A stretch of 64,000 nt of DNA from an uncultured Emergencia sp. (GCA_904420065.1 CAJFTU010000009.1:146258-210257); one strand, 5' to 3'. Positions 26,592-36,181 are shown, numbered from the stretch's first letter. Notes: generated by a model not told the origin, from the sequence alone. Numbers and translations are program-made.

Positions 26592-27557
26592 ATGAAGACA
26601 GTAAATATCGGAATACTCGGTCTGGGAACCGTAGGCGGCGGAACCTATGAAATCCTGGATATGAACAGAGAACTGATCGAAAAACGAATCGGAAGAGAAA
26701 TAAAAGTTGCAAAAGTACTGGAAAAAAATACAGAAAGACTGAAAGCGTTGGGACTGCCCGAAGAACGGGCTACTCAGGATCCCGACGATATCCTGAAAAG
26801 CCCCGACATCGATATCGTGGTAGAAGCACTGGGCGGAATAGAGCCTTCCACTACCTTTATGCTGACGGCTATGGAAAACGGTAAAAGCGTTGTTACACCC
26901 AATAAAGCCGCTGTAGCCGCCAATTTCGCCAAACTGAAGAAAACGGCTGAGGAAAACAACGTCGAATTCCGCTTTGAGGCCAGTGTCGGCGGAGGAATTC
27001 CTGCGCTGACTGCCATCACCGAAGCCCTTGCCGGCAACGAGTTCACCGAAGTCATGGGCATACTCAACGGAACGACCAACTATATCCTGACCAGGATGAC
27101 GGATCTGGGTCTGGACTACGACGAGGTGCTGAAAGACGCCCAGGCCAAAGGATTTGCAGAAGCGGATCCTACAGCCGATGTAGAAGGCATCGATGTTGCG
27201 AATAAGCTTTCCATCCTCATGGCCCTGGCATTTGATACCTATGTACCGCCGGAAGAAATCCCAACAACAGGCATAAGCAAAATTACGATGGACGATATCC
27301 ATGCAGCAAAAGAAAAGGGCTGCAGAATAAAGCTGATCGCCCAGGCAAAACGAGATGGAGATCATCTAAACTACAGCGTAAAGCCGATGGAAATTCCGGA
27401 TTCCCATCCGCTGGCCGGCGTTTCCAACGAGTTCAACGCTATTTACGTCACCGGCAACGCTGTGGATGAAGTCATGTTCTACGGCAAAGGCGCCGGAGCG
27501 CTTCCTACCGGCAGCGCAATCGTAGGCGACATTCTCGCCATCGCAAAAAATCTGTAA
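26592..27557 (+). CDS. hom: Homoserine dehydrogenase, short form without ACT domain
   Basis: 321 residues. NAD(P)-binding GILGLGTVGGGTYEIL, substrate-site VVTPNKAAVA, ILNGTTNYILTRM and ADPTADVEGIDVANKL. Reduces aspartate semialdehyde to homoserine for threonine and methionine. Most Firmicutes enzymes are about 430 residues with a C-terminal ACT domain for threonine feedback; here the chain ends after the catalytic domain, so allosteric control by that route is absent. ATG 26592 is chosen over the adjacent GTG for spacing from AGGAGG. Confidence 0.92.
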   Translation: MKTVNIGILGLGTVGGGTYEILDMNRELIEKRIGREIKVAKVLEKNTERLKALGLPEERATQDPDDILKSPDIDIVVEALGGIEPSTTFMLTAMENGKSVVTPNKAAVAANFAKLKKTAEENNVEFRFEASVGGGIPALTAITEALAGNEFTEVMGILNGTTNYILTRMTDLGLDYDEVLKDAQAKGFAEADPTADVEGIDVANKLSILMALAFDTYVPPEEIPTTGISKITMDDIHAAKEKGCRIKLIAQAKRDGDHLNYSVKPMEIPDSHPLAGVSNEFNAIYVTGNAVDEVMFYGKGAGALPTGSAIVGDILAIAKNL

Positions 27558-27596
27558 GCAGATTGCAGAAAACGATAAGACGGAGGAGGAAATACA

Positions 27597-28097
27597 ATGA
27601 GTCTGTATCAGGAATGGCAGGATCTGATTGAAAATCAGACCGAAGAAACCTTTGAAGCTTTCTGGAAGGAATATGCAGAAACGGAGACGAAGATCTACTC
27701 CTACATTTTGGAAAATCATCAGGAACACCTGAAGGGGACGGTAGGAGAATTGGTCGACAAATTCCAGTGCAACAAAATCATCTTTGTGGGATTTCTCGAC
27801 GGTGTCAACAGCAGTCTGAACAGTGAAATGGAACTGAACAATGTAGATGAAAACACTTCTGTAGACCTGGATATCGATTTCGAAAAACTGTTTTTCAATA
27901 TGTTGAAAGCAGAAGCCGACTATCTCTACTCTCTTTCCCAGTGGGACGGTGTTCTCAGTGAAGAAAAGAGAAAAGAAATCACGAAGGAATACAAACGTTC
28001 CAAGATCGCCCATGCGGAAAAAAAGCCGGGACGTAACGACCCTTGTCCGTGCGGCAGCGGCAAAAAATACAAAAAATGCTGCGGAAAAGCTCAATAA
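27597..28097 (+). CDS. SEC-C motif protein
   Basis: 166 residues. The first about 140 are acidic, helical and unfamiliar; the last about 20 form a SEC-C zinc-binding motif ([19 protein letters not shown]), the same tail as SecA, where it binds zinc and SecB or ribosomes. Many stand-alone SEC-C proteins are known without a defined function. It lies 39 bases after hom with its own GGAGGAGG-type ribosome binding site, probably co-transcribed. Confidence 0.75.
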   Translation: MSLYQEWQDLIENQTEETFEAFWKEYAETETKIYSYILENHQEHLKGTVGELVDKFQCNKIIFVGFLDGVNSSLNSEMELNNVDENTSVDLDIDFEKLFFNMLKAEADYLYSLSQWDGVLSEEKRKEITKEYKRSKIAHAEKKPGRNDPCPCGSGKKYKKCCGKAQ

Positions 28098-28120
28098 GCC
28101 AAACCGACAGCAAGGCAGAT

Positions 28121-28171
28121 AAAAGGCGGGACCACTGTTGCATAAAATCGCAGCAGCGGTTCCGCCTTTTT
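28121..28171 (+). terminator. Terminator of the hom-SEC-C unit
   Basis: Long imperfect stem (28121-28141 with 28150-28170) ending in TTTTT, 24 bases after the SEC-C stop. Confidence 0.8.
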
Positions 28172-28191
28172 ATGTACATTCGTCAATAAAA

Positions 28192-28218
28192 ACGCGCGGC
28201 AGCAGTACCTGACGCGCT
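28192..28218 (-). terminator. Possible terminator at the end of nth
   Basis: Minus-strand GCGCG/CGCGC stem with a run TTTTTATTG after it. It overlaps the nth stop codon at 28217-28219. Confidence 0.45.
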
Positions 28219-28840
28219 ACAGATGTTTCTCGCAGAGGCTGCATATGCTGCAGTTTTCACAGTCCGGTTTTCTGGCTGTGCAGCAGTTCCTGCCGTGAAA
28301 GATCAGGGAGTGATGGGTCCTCGACCACCGGGATTCGGGGATATTCTTCATCAACGCCAGTTCAGTCTTGAGAACATCTTTTTCGGCGGCGAGACCAATC
28401 CTGTTGGCAACCCGGAACACATGAGTGTCCACGGCGATCCGCTGATGTCCAAAGCCGACGGAAAGCACTACATTGGCAGTCTTGCGTCCTACTCCCGGCA
28501 GTTCTATCAGTTTATCGTAATCATCCGGAACCTGACCGTCATACTTGTCGGCCAAAGTCTTTGCCATAGCGACGATATTTTTGGATTTCGTCTTGTACAT
28601 GCCGATCCGCCTTATGTAACCGGCTACCTCCTCGGGATCAGCCTTTCCGAGCGCGAAGGCATCCGGATAGGCCGCAAAAAGGGCCGGAGTCACTTCGTTC
28701 ACGCTCTTGTCCGTAGTCTGGGCCGACAGGGCCACGGCAACGACAAGCTGAAAGACATTCTTATGATGCAGGGCGCATTCTGCGTCCGGATAGGTTTCTT
28801 CTAAAATATCCAGTATTTGATCAATGGTTTCTCTCTTCAT
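28217..28840 (-). CDS. nth: Endonuclease III
   Basis: 207 residues. Helix-hairpin-helix LPGVGRKTANVVL with the catalytic Lys, catalytic Asp in VDTHVFRVANR, and the C-terminal [4Fe-4S] loop with Cys spacing C-x6-C-x2-C-x5-C (CTARKPDCENCSICSLC). Removes oxidised pyrimidines and cuts abasic sites. The ATG at 28840 has no ribosome binding site, and a TTGCCA-17-TATAAT promoter places transcription start at or next to the A of this ATG, suggesting a leaderless mRNA. A longer in-frame start at 28870 lies inside that promoter. Confidence 0.95.
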   Translation of the reverse strand: MKRETIDQILDILEETYPDAECALHHKNVFQLVVAVALSAQTTDKSVNEVTPALFAAYPDAFALGKADPEEVAGYIRRIGMYKTKSKNIVAMAKTLADKYDGQVPDDYDKLIELPGVGRKTANVVLSVGFGHQRIAVDTHVFRVANRIGLAAEKDVLKTELALMKNIPESRWSRTHHSLIFHGRNCCTARKPDCENCSICSLCEKHL

Positions 28841-28847
28841 GGTGAAA

Positions 28848-28876
28848 ATTATACCGTATTTTTTCGACATTGGCAA
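28848..28876 (-). promoter_or_regulatory. Promoter for nth
   Basis: Minus strand TTGCCA (28876-28871), 17 bases, TATAAT (28853-28848). It is back-to-back with the GntR-gene promoter; the two -35 boxes are only 2 bases apart. Confidence 0.7.
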
Positions 28877-28878
28877 CC

Positions 28879-28907
28879 TTGACAAAATTGTATCCCGGCA
28901 ATATAAT
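28879..28907 (+). promoter_or_regulatory. Perfect consensus promoter for the GntR gene
   Basis: TTGACA at 28879-28884, 17 bases, TATAAT at 28902-28907. Confidence 0.85.
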
Positions 28908-28937
28908 TGTATACGCATTTTATCAAGGAGGCACAAT

Positions 28938-29600
28938 ATGTCAATTATTCAGTACTTGGAAGACGGAAGAACGGGGAACCAGCCATTATCCACGAATCTC
29001 TACACGGAACTGCAGGAGGATATACTGACAGGAAAACTGAAATCCGGGGAAAAATTGACAGAGCAGAAGATCTGCAATGAATATAAAGTCAGCAGAACGC
29101 CGGTCAGAGAAGCGCTTCGTCAGCTGGAGATGGACGGACTGATCGAGAATATTCCCAACCGCGGCGCTTTTGTTTTAGGACTTTCCAAGCAGGACATCGA
29201 AGATATGTACGTACTGCGGAAAGCTTACGAAGTACAAGCGGTGAAATGGGCAATCGAACGGATAACCGAAGAAGAGATGAACGAACTGGAAGAAACGTTC
29301 GAGTTCATGGAATTTTACACGATGAAAAACGATATCAACAAGATGCAGAGCATAAACACGGCTTTTCACCAGATCATCTACAACGCCACCCACAACCGAA
29401 TGCTCAAACAGCTGCTGTCATCTTATCAAATTTATTTAAAGTACTGCAATCCTTCCAATTATTACGCGCCGGACTATCTGTCCGTAGTCCTCAAAGAACA
29501 CCGGGCTATCTTTGATGCCTTCATGGCTAAGGATGTAGATGGAGGCGCCTTAGCCATGAGCATACATATGGATAATTCACGAACCCGGAAATTTAAATAG
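28938..29600 (+). CDS. GntR-family (FCD/FadR-type) transcriptional regulator
   Basis: 220 residues. Winged-helix domain about 18-85 (LQEDILTGKLKSGEKLTEQ, then YKVSRTPVREALRQLEMDGL, IPNRGAFV), followed by a helical FCD domain with possible metal-binding residues (FHQIIYNATHNRM, HRAIFDAFMAKD). FCD regulators sense carboxylic acids or similar metabolites. Divergent from nth and alone, so its targets are not evident. AAGGAGG precedes ATG 28938. Its 3' end overlaps the convergent ppk1 end by 24 bases. Confidence 0.88.
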   Translation: MSIIQYLEDGRTGNQPLSTNLYTELQEDILTGKLKSGEKLTEQKICNEYKVSRTPVREALRQLEMDGLIENIPNRGAFVLGLSKQDIEDMYVLRKAYEVQAVKWAIERITEEEMNELEETFEFMEFYTMKNDINKMQSINTAFHQIIYNATHNRMLKQLLSSYQIYLKYCNPSNYYAPDYLSVVLKEHRAIFDAFMAKDVDGGALAMSIHMDNSRTRKFK

Positions 29601-31709
29601 CCTTTTGAAAAAGCCGGCTACCGGTTTCGTCTGTTTTTCCTGGTTTTGTTTTCTTTCCGCAGACTGCTGCGCATCTTCTATGGCCCTGTTCATCAGAAGC
29701 TGCTGGCAGTCTGTTCTTTTTTCTTCCTCTCCGCAGGGAACCTCTGTATAGAAAGAGTCTGCCTGCAAAATTCTGCCCTTGACATTGTCCGACAGGCAGG
29801 CGTCTATAATTCTGTGTATCTTTGCCTTCGTCCGCTCGTCTTCGATAGGACAGGCCACCTCTACCCTTCTCTCGGTATTTCTGGTCATGAAATCGGCAGA
29901 GGAAATGAACATTTTTTCTTCCGCCCCTTGGCCGAAACAGTAGATCCGGGAGTGTTCCAGGTATCTTCCCACGATACTTTTAACGCGAATATTTTCTGTT
30001 TTTTCCTCAACGCCGGGTAGAATGCAGCAGATTCCCCGAACGATCATATCGATTCGAACTCCTGCGCAGGAAGCCTCTTTCAGCTTTTCGATGATATCCA
30101 AATCCGTGATGGAATTGAGCTTCAGAATAATTCTGCCCCGGCTTCCTTTTCCGATTTCTCCATTGATCAGATCGATAATGGAAGATTTCAGTGTATTCGG
30201 CGAAACGAGAAGCTTTTCATATCTGCCGTCCAGATCTCCTATGGCCATATTGCGGAAAAAATTTGCCGCATCGTTCCCTATGCTTTCATCGGCGGTTATC
30301 AGAGAAAGGTCGGTGTACTGCTTAGCTGTATTTTCGTTGTAATTCCCTGTTCCGATCTGCGTGATATAGCGAATACCTCCGTTCTCTTTGCGGGTAATCA
30401 GGCAGACCTTGGAATGAACCTTGTATTCTTCAAATCCGTAGATCAGCGTACAGCCGGCATCCTCAAGGCGTTCTGACCAGTCGATATTGTTCTGCTCGTC
30501 GAACCGGGCCCGCAGCTCAATGACGACGGTAACATCTTTTCCTCTTTCTGCCGCATTGCACAGGTAATCCACCAGTTTGGCGTGACTGGCCAACCGATAG
30601 ATTGTAATCTTGATGGAAACCACCTCCGGATCCTCCGAAGCTTCCTTCAGCAGCTGTATGAACGGCTGAAGGGACTCATAAGGCAGAGACAACAGCAAAT
30701 CTCTCTGCTCCACCTGCTGAATTATGCTTCTGGAAAGATCCACATCGGGATTCTTCTGCGGTTCAAAATGACTATAAGTCAGTGCGCTGACTTTGTCTGA
30801 ATTCATATGAGCCGCCAGCTTATAAGCGTAATCCATGCGGAAAGGCATGTGAGTTACATAGATCTGCTTTTTAGAGAGATTGATCTTTTCTGTCAGGTAA
30901 TCCAGAAACTTTTTGCTGACCGTATTGGAAAGCTCCAGGCGTACGGCGCCCAATCTTCGGCGTTGATTCAGCACCTTTTTCATCTTCTTTCGAAAATCGT
31001 AGCCAAAATCGAAGGCCTCGTCATTGACATTGATATCCGCGTTTCGGGTGATACAGAAGCAGACGTTCTCTTTTATGGTGTAATTGGAAAATATCTCCTG
31101 AAGATGGTGCAGGATGACCTCCTCCGTTCGTATATATCTGACCTCTTCATCCTGCAGATAGATAATCGGCGGCAGAACGGCCGGTACGGGAATTACGCCG
31201 AACACTTCCTTTTCCTTGTGACAGAGCACCGCGCCGATATGTACGGTCTTGTTTTGAAGATGAGGAAAAGGATGATGCTGATCGACGATCTGCGGCGACA
31301 GGATAGGCGCGATAAATTCGCTGAAATATTTTTTCAGAAACTTCTTCTCATCGTTTTCCAGTTCTCCATAACTCAAGTTGCATATGCCGTGAACCCGCAG
31401 CTGTTTTTCCAAATCCTCGTAAATGCGTTCTCTCTCTCTGTAGAGATTCTGCACCTCCTCATATACGGCTTCAAGCTGCTGTTCCGTATTCATCCCCGAT
31501 TTTTTATCTACGGGATTTTCTTTCAGATGAATCAGCTCGGATAAACTGCCTACCCGGATCATGAAAAATTCGTCCAGATTGCTGGTAAAAATGGCGACGA
31601 ACTTGAGTCTTTCCAGAAGGGGGACAGTTTCGTCCACCGCTTCAAGCAGTACGCGTTCGTTAAATTTAAGCCAGGATAATTCTCGATTCTGTGTATAGTT
31701 TTTATGCAT
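29577..31709 (-). CDS. ppk1: Polyphosphate kinase 1
   Basis: 710 residues. N-terminal NRELSWLKFNERVLLEA, the active-site segment VHSKVCLITRK, QIGTGNYNENTAKQYTDLSL, and the second PLD-like His in LEHSRIYCFG. Builds and degrades inorganic polyphosphate from ATP. It overlaps the upstream ppx by 8 bases. A C-terminal extension of about 30 residues is Gln/Lys-rich. Confidence 0.96.
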   Translation of the reverse strand: MHKNYTQNRELSWLKFNERVLLEAVDETVPLLERLKFVAIFTSNLDEFFMIRVGSLSELIHLKENPVDKKSGMNTEQQLEAVYEEVQNLYRERERIYEDLEKQLRVHGICNLSYGELENDEKKFLKKYFSEFIAPILSPQIVDQHHPFPHLQNKTVHIGAVLCHKEKEVFGVIPVPAVLPPIIYLQDEEVRYIRTEEVILHHLQEIFSNYTIKENVCFCITRNADINVNDEAFDFGYDFRKKMKKVLNQRRRLGAVRLELSNTVSKKFLDYLTEKINLSKKQIYVTHMPFRMDYAYKLAAHMNSDKVSALTYSHFEPQKNPDVDLSRSIIQQVEQRDLLLSLPYESLQPFIQLLKEASEDPEVVSIKITIYRLASHAKLVDYLCNAAERGKDVTVVIELRARFDEQNNIDWSERLEDAGCTLIYGFEEYKVHSKVCLITRKENGGIRYITQIGTGNYNENTAKQYTDLSLITADESIGNDAANFFRNMAIGDLDGRYEKLLVSPNTLKSSIIDLINGEIGKGSRGRIILKLNSITDLDIIEKLKEASCAGVRIDMIVRGICCILPGVEEKTENIRVKSIVGRYLEHSRIYCFGQGAEEKMFISSADFMTRNTERRVEVACPIEDERTKAKIHRIIDACLSDNVKGRILQADSFYTEVPCGEEEKRTDCQQLLMNRAIEDAQQSAERKQNQEKQTKPVAGFFKRLFKFPGS

Positions 31710-32616
31710 CTAATACCCCCTCTTTCTCTAATTGATAACGCAGATAACCCTCTCTTACGCCGTGAGAGCTGGTCACAATCTTTTTCGTACCGAAATGCTG
31801 TGCTACAGTATACAGTATGGCCATTCCCGGAAGAAGAGTATGAATCCGCTCAGGGGCAGTCTTTAAAATGTAACGCATGAGCTTCTTTTCTTCCCACTTC
31901 ATGGCCAATACCTTTTTCAAAAAGCATCGCTCGTAAACGTTGTTCTTCTTGTCGATATGGTAAATCGTATTGTAAAGTTTCAATGCCGCCCGGGCCGTTC
32001 CCCCTACTCCGCAGAGCACCTCCGGAGAGCTGGATGTGGATTGTACGGATAACCGGCTGAGATGTTTCCTCGTCTCTTCCTGTATTCTTTTAATCTCGTC
32101 AGGAGTAGGAATTAGCCCTCGGACAAATTGATTGTACAGATTGAGCGATCCGATGTGAAGAGATTCGGTCAGCTGCGGCTCCCTGTGGCTGTAAACGACG
32201 ATTTCCGTACTTCCGCCGCCGATGTCGGTCAGAATGCCGCCCCTTTGTCCGCTTCCGCGCACTGCTCCATAATAGTCGAAATAGGCTTCTTCCTCTCCGG
32301 ACAGAACCGTCACTTCAAGTCCCGTCTCTTCTCTGACCGCGCGAAGAACTTCTTCGCTGTTAGCCACGTTTCGCAGAGACGCCGTAGCGAAAGGGAACAC
32401 GCCGTCAAAAGAAAAGGCGTCTATGGTTATCCTGATCTCATTCAAAATATCCAGGCACAGATCCACCCCTTCACCGCTCAGCATGCCGTCTTTATCGATA
32501 TATCCCGCAAGTCCCGCCGAATACTTCTTGTTCAGCACGGGAAGAATTTCCCCTTTTTCCACACAAAATACTACTGCTCGGATAGTATTCGAGCCGATAT
32601 CAATTACTAAATACAA
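31702..32616 (-). CDS. ppx: Ppx/GppA exopolyphosphatase
   Basis: 304 residues, ASKHA fold: VIDIGSNTIRAVVF at the N-terminus, VLSGEEEAYFDYYGAV, DIGGGSTEIV, and GVGGTARAA. Hydrolyses polyphosphate or pppGpp; it lacks the C-terminal HD-like half, as usual for short Gram-positive forms. The start codon is TTG (32616) preceded by GAGAGGTG. Makes a polyphosphate operon with ppk1. Confidence 0.92.
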   Translation of the reverse strand: MYLVIDIGSNTIRAVVFCVEKGEILPVLNKKYSAGLAGYIDKDGMLSGEGVDLCLDILNEIRITIDAFSFDGVFPFATASLRNVANSEEVLRAVREETGLEVTVLSGEEEAYFDYYGAVRGSGQRGGILTDIGGGSTEIVVYSHREPQLTESLHIGSLNLYNQFVRGLIPTPDEIKRIQEETRKHLSRLSVQSTSSSPEVLCGVGGTARAALKLYNTIYHIDKKNNVYERCFLKKVLAMKWEEKKLMRYILKTAPERIHTLLPGMAILYTVAQHFGTKKIVTSSHGVREGYLRYQLEKEGVLDA

Positions 32617-32731
32617 AAAAATTCACCTCTCTGTTTATATTTTAATGTTAGCCTTTCTTTGTAAAATATGAAATCCTTTTCATGTTAAATACAGGTAAAC
32701 CATCTTTTCCCGACCAATGTGATGCAGACAG

Positions 32732-32766
32732 AAAAATCCCTGCAAATGATTTCTGCAGGGATTTTT
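32732..32766 (-). terminator. Terminator of clpB
   Basis: A 13-bp stem (32732-32744 with 32754-32766), A-rich and T-rich on opposite flanks, 29 bases past the clpB stop; near-symmetric, so it may act both ways. Confidence 0.85.
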
Positions 32767-32794
32767 GCCTAGCTTTTCAGCTTGATTTAATATT

Positions 32795-35386
32795 CTATTT
32801 TGTGGAGAACAACAACTTTTCTCCGTCGGAGTCGATGACCACCGTATTTCCGTCTATGATGTCGCCCTTTATCAGCTTTTCAGCCAGTTCGGTTTCCACA
32901 TTTTTCTGCAGAAATCTCTTAACCGGTCTTGCGCCGTAGTTAGGATCGTAGGATTCTCTGGCGATAAACTTCTTGCCTTTGTCGGTCAGTTCCAGCTTGA
33001 TCTCTCTCTCTGCAAGGCGTCTCTCCAGTCCTCTGAGAGAAAGTTCAATGATCTTTACGATTTGATCCTCTGTCAGCGGACTGAATACGACGATATCGTC
33101 GATACGGTTCAAGAACTCAGGACGGAAATAGTTCTTCAGCTGCCCCTCAACCTTTTCCTTAGTCTTCTGGTCGATGGTTCCGTCCGGCCGGATATTGTCG
33201 ATCAGATCGCTGCTGCCGATGTTGGAAGTCATGATGACGATGGTGTTCTTGAAATCCACCGTTCTTCCCTGATTATCCGTCAGACGGCCGTCATCAAGGA
33301 GCTGCAGCAGGATATTGAACACATCCGGGTGGGCTTTTTCGATTTCGTCAAAGAGAAGCACGCTGTAAGGTCTGCGTCTTACCGCCTCAGTCAGCTGGCC
33401 GCCCTCGTCGTAACCCACGTATCCCGGAGGCGCGCCTACAAGTCTGGACACGGAGTGTTTCTCCATGTACTCGGACATATCGATACGGATCATATTTTTT
33501 TCCGTATCGAAGAGGGCTTCGGAAAGAGCCTTAGCCAGTTCCGTCTTGCCCACGCCGGTTGGTCCGAGAAAGATAAAGGAACCGATCGGCCGATTTTCAT
33601 CCTTGAGCCCGGCCCGCGCGCGGAGAATGGCTTCAGATACGGACTGCACACCTTCTTCCTGACCGACTACCCGTTTGTGCAAAATCTCAGGAAGCTTCAG
33701 CAGCTTTTCTTTTTCCGATTCGACCAACTTGGCTACCGGTATGCCGGTCCAACCGGATACGACTTCCGCGATTTCTTCTTCGCCTACTTCTTCTTTCAGC
33801 AGCCGATTTTCCTTGGCGTCTTCTGTTTTCCGTTTCTCTGCGTCCAGCTTTTTCTCCAGTTCCGGAAGGGTACCGTATTTCAGCTGGGCCAGTTTTTCCA
33901 GATCGTAGTTCCGCTCCGCTTCGTCCATCTGGCGCTTTACCTCTTCGATCTGTTCCTTTGTGCCCTTCAGTTCGGTGATATCCTTTTTCTCGTTTTCCCA
34001 CTGGGCCCGCATGGATGCGTTTTCTTCCTTCAGCTGAGCCAACTCTTTCTCCAAAGTCTCAAGTCTGGCTTTAGAACCTCTGTCGCTCTCTTTGCTCAGA
34101 GCCTGCTTTTCGATCTCCAGCTGCATAATTTTTCTGGATATCTCATCCAGTTCCGTCGGCATACTGTCGATCTCCGTTCTGATCTTGGACGCCGCTTCGT
34201 CCATCAGATCGATGGCCTTATCTGGAAGAAAGCGGTCAGAGATATACCGGTCGGAGAGGGTTGCGCAGGCGATCAGCGCGCTGTCGGTAATTCTGACTCC
34301 GTGATGGATCTCAAAGCGCTCCTTTAATCCTCTCAGGATAGAAATCGTATCCTCCACTGAAGGCTGTTCAACCATAACTTTCTGGAACCGTCGTTCCAGC
34401 GCCGCATCTTTTTCGATGTATTTCCGATATTCATCCAACGTGGTTGCACCGATGCAGTGAAGTTCCCCTCTGGCCAGTTTTGGCTTGAGCAGGTTGCCGG
34501 CATCCATGGAACCTTCCGTGCGGCCTGCGCCGACGATATTGTGGATTTCATCGATGAACAGGATGATTCTGCCTTCTGATTTTTCCACTTCGTTGAGTAC
34601 GGCTTTCAGTCGCTCCTCAAACTCGCCTCTGAATTTAGCTCCCGCAATCAGCGCACCCATATCCAGGGCAAAAATCGTCTTATCCTTCAGCCCTTCCGGC
34701 ACGTCTCCGTTGAGAATCCGCTGCGCCAATCCTTCTACTACCGCCGTCTTTCCTACGCCAGGCTCGCCGATGAGCACCGGATTGTTCTTCGTCCTTCGCG
34801 ACAGAATCTGAATGGCGTGACGGATTTCGCTGTCTCTTCCGATGACCGGATCCAATTTTCCTTCTCTGGCCATTTCGACAAGATCCCTGCCGTATTTATT
34901 CAGTGCGTCGTAATTTTCTTCCGGATTCTGACTGGTCACTCTCTGATTGCCTCTGACTTTGGAAAGAGCTTCGAGGAACTTTTCCTTTGTAATGTGATAC
35001 TTGGCGAATATCTTTGCCGACGGCGTTCCCCTCTCGCTGAGCAGCGCCAGGTAGATGTGCTCGACGCTGACATACTCATCTTTGAAGTCATCGGCATTTT
35101 TCTCCGCATTGATCAAAATCTGATTCAGTCTCCTTGAAGCATAGATATTATCCGCGGCGCCGGAGACCTTAGGCAGCTTCTCGATCTGCTCCTGCAGTTC
35201 CGCGATCAAATAGGATGGATCGACTTCCATGTATTTCAACAGTTTCGGAATCAGTCCGTCCTTTTGCATCAGTAGTGCCAGATGCAGGTGTTCTCCATCC
35301 AGCATCTGATGTCCTTCTGAAACCGCGATATTCTGACAATCCATAATCGCAGCCTGTGCATTTTGTGTAAATCTCTCTATATTCAT
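32795..35386 (-). CDS. clpB: ATP-dependent chaperone ClpB
   Basis: 863 residues with all ClpB parts: N-terminal repeat domain, AAA-1 ([29 protein letters not shown]), long coiled-coil M-domain (about 400-525), AAA-2 ([25 protein letters not shown]) and C-terminal domain. A disaggregase working with DnaK. The start is placed at the first ATG (35386) after GGGGGTG rather than at the upstream TTG. A perfect CIRCE upstream indicates HrcA repression. Confidence 0.97.
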   Translation of the reverse strand: MNIERFTQNAQAAIMDCQNIAVSEGHQMLDGEHLHLALLMQKDGLIPKLLKYMEVDPSYLIAELQEQIEKLPKVSGAADNIYASRRLNQILINAEKNADDFKDEYVSVEHIYLALLSERGTPSAKIFAKYHITKEKFLEALSKVRGNQRVTSQNPEENYDALNKYGRDLVEMAREGKLDPVIGRDSEIRHAIQILSRRTKNNPVLIGEPGVGKTAVVEGLAQRILNGDVPEGLKDKTIFALDMGALIAGAKFRGEFEERLKAVLNEVEKSEGRIILFIDEIHNIVGAGRTEGSMDAGNLLKPKLARGELHCIGATTLDEYRKYIEKDAALERRFQKVMVEQPSVEDTISILRGLKERFEIHHGVRITDSALIACATLSDRYISDRFLPDKAIDLMDEAASKIRTEIDSMPTELDEISRKIMQLEIEKQALSKESDRGSKARLETLEKELAQLKEENASMRAQWENEKKDITELKGTKEQIEEVKRQMDEAERNYDLEKLAQLKYGTLPELEKKLDAEKRKTEDAKENRLLKEEVGEEEIAEVVSGWTGIPVAKLVESEKEKLLKLPEILHKRVVGQEEGVQSVSEAILRARAGLKDENRPIGSFIFLGPTGVGKTELAKALSEALFDTEKNMIRIDMSEYMEKHSVSRLVGAPPGYVGYDEGGQLTEAVRRRPYSVLLFDEIEKAHPDVFNILLQLLDDGRLTDNQGRTVDFKNTIVIMTSNIGSSDLIDNIRPDGTIDQKTKEKVEGQLKNYFRPEFLNRIDDIVVFSPLTEDQIVKIIELSLRGLERRLAEREIKLELTDKGKKFIARESYDPNYGARPVKRFLQKNVETELAEKLIKGDIIDGNTVVIDSDGEKLLFSTK

Positions 35387-35442
35387 AACGTTCACCCCCA
35401 ACTAATAACACTATTCTGCTCTCATTTTTTCTCTATATTTAT

Positions 35443-35470
35443 TCTATACCCATCAAATTTAAAAGTAAAG
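35443..35470 (-). promoter_or_regulatory. Putative promoter for clpB
   Basis: Minus strand CTTTAC (35470-35465), 16 bases, TATAGA (35448-35443), directly downstream of CIRCE. Confidence 0.5.
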
Positions 35471-35477
35471 CACTTTT

Positions 35478-35504
35478 TTAGCACTCATCTTTATAGAGTG
35501 CTAA
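35478..35504. promoter_or_regulatory. CIRCE operator (HrcA site)
   Basis: TTAGCACTC at 35478-35486, nine-base spacer, GAGTGCTAA at 35496-35504: an exact match to the CIRCE consensus, just upstream of the clpB -35. Heat-shock repression by HrcA is established for this element. Confidence 0.95.
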
Positions 35505-35522
35505 TAATTTGCATGGCACGTC

Positions 35523-35551
35523 AAAAAAAGACCGGCTTTAAACAACCGGTC
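35523..35551 (-). terminator. Terminator of the aldo/keto-reductase remnant
   Basis: 6-bp GC stem (35530-35535 with 35546-35551) followed on the minus strand by seven T. Confidence 0.7.
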
Positions 35552-35623
35552 AAAAGAAATCTATTAAAGTCTATTGCTGTATTCATTTTGAAACAGAAAG
35601 CACTTCCCGGTTTTCTTGCGCCG

Positions 35624-36181
35624 TCAGCCTAAAGCAGCGAAATCCCGTAAAATCTCCGGAATATTAATTTTTTGCGGACAGTGCTCAAGACAAGTGCCGC
35701 ACTGCAGGCATTCTTCCGGTTTTTTCACGTAGTCCAGAGAAGCAATTCGCCACGTTTCCCCGCTGAGCTTCCACTCATTGTATCCTCTGATAAGCAAAGG
35801 AATATCCAATCCTGCGGGACAGGCAGCGCAGCAGTATCGGCAGCCGGAACAGAGGACGCCGTGTCGACTCAGAAATGTCTCGGCTGCCCGGTGCAAAACT
35901 TTCTCCTCGTCTGCAGAGAGCGGATCGGAACGGGAAAAGGTAGCAAGATTATCCTCCAGCTGATCCAAGTCGGACATTCCGCTGAGCACAGTCTGCACCC
36001 CGGGCAACCCCATGAGAAAGCGAAAACCCCAAGATGAAACAGAACGCTCAGGAGCCGCCTCTTTTAATATCGCCGACGCTTCGTCGTTCAAAACGGACAG
36101 GATACCGCCTGCAGAAGGCAGACGGAGGCAGCCCATACCCAGCGCCGATATCGAAATATCTTTAAAATTCTTTTTATACAT
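35624..36181 (-). pseudogene. Aldo/keto reductase with C-terminal [4Fe-4S] domain, large in-frame internal deletion
   Basis: 185 residues where the family has about 370-380. The first 26 residues (up to LGMGCLRLPSAGG) are the AKR N-terminus. The next residue already belongs to the last third of the barrel (ILSVLNDEAS, then SSWGFRFLMGLPGVQTVLSGMS). About 190 residues with the catalytic Tyr/Lys/His and most of the barrel are missing, with the frame kept at about 36103. The C-terminal ferredoxin part is intact (CSGCRYCCAACPAGLDIP and CLQCGTCLEHCPQKINIPE). As reductase it must be dead; a residual Fe-S protein is possible. Confidence 0.75.

Noticed and set aside
33062..34327. 421-codon open frame on the plus strand opposite clpB
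   Set aside because: Antisense shadow of a well-recognised gene; low-complexity Phe/Leu-rich product, no ribosome binding site.
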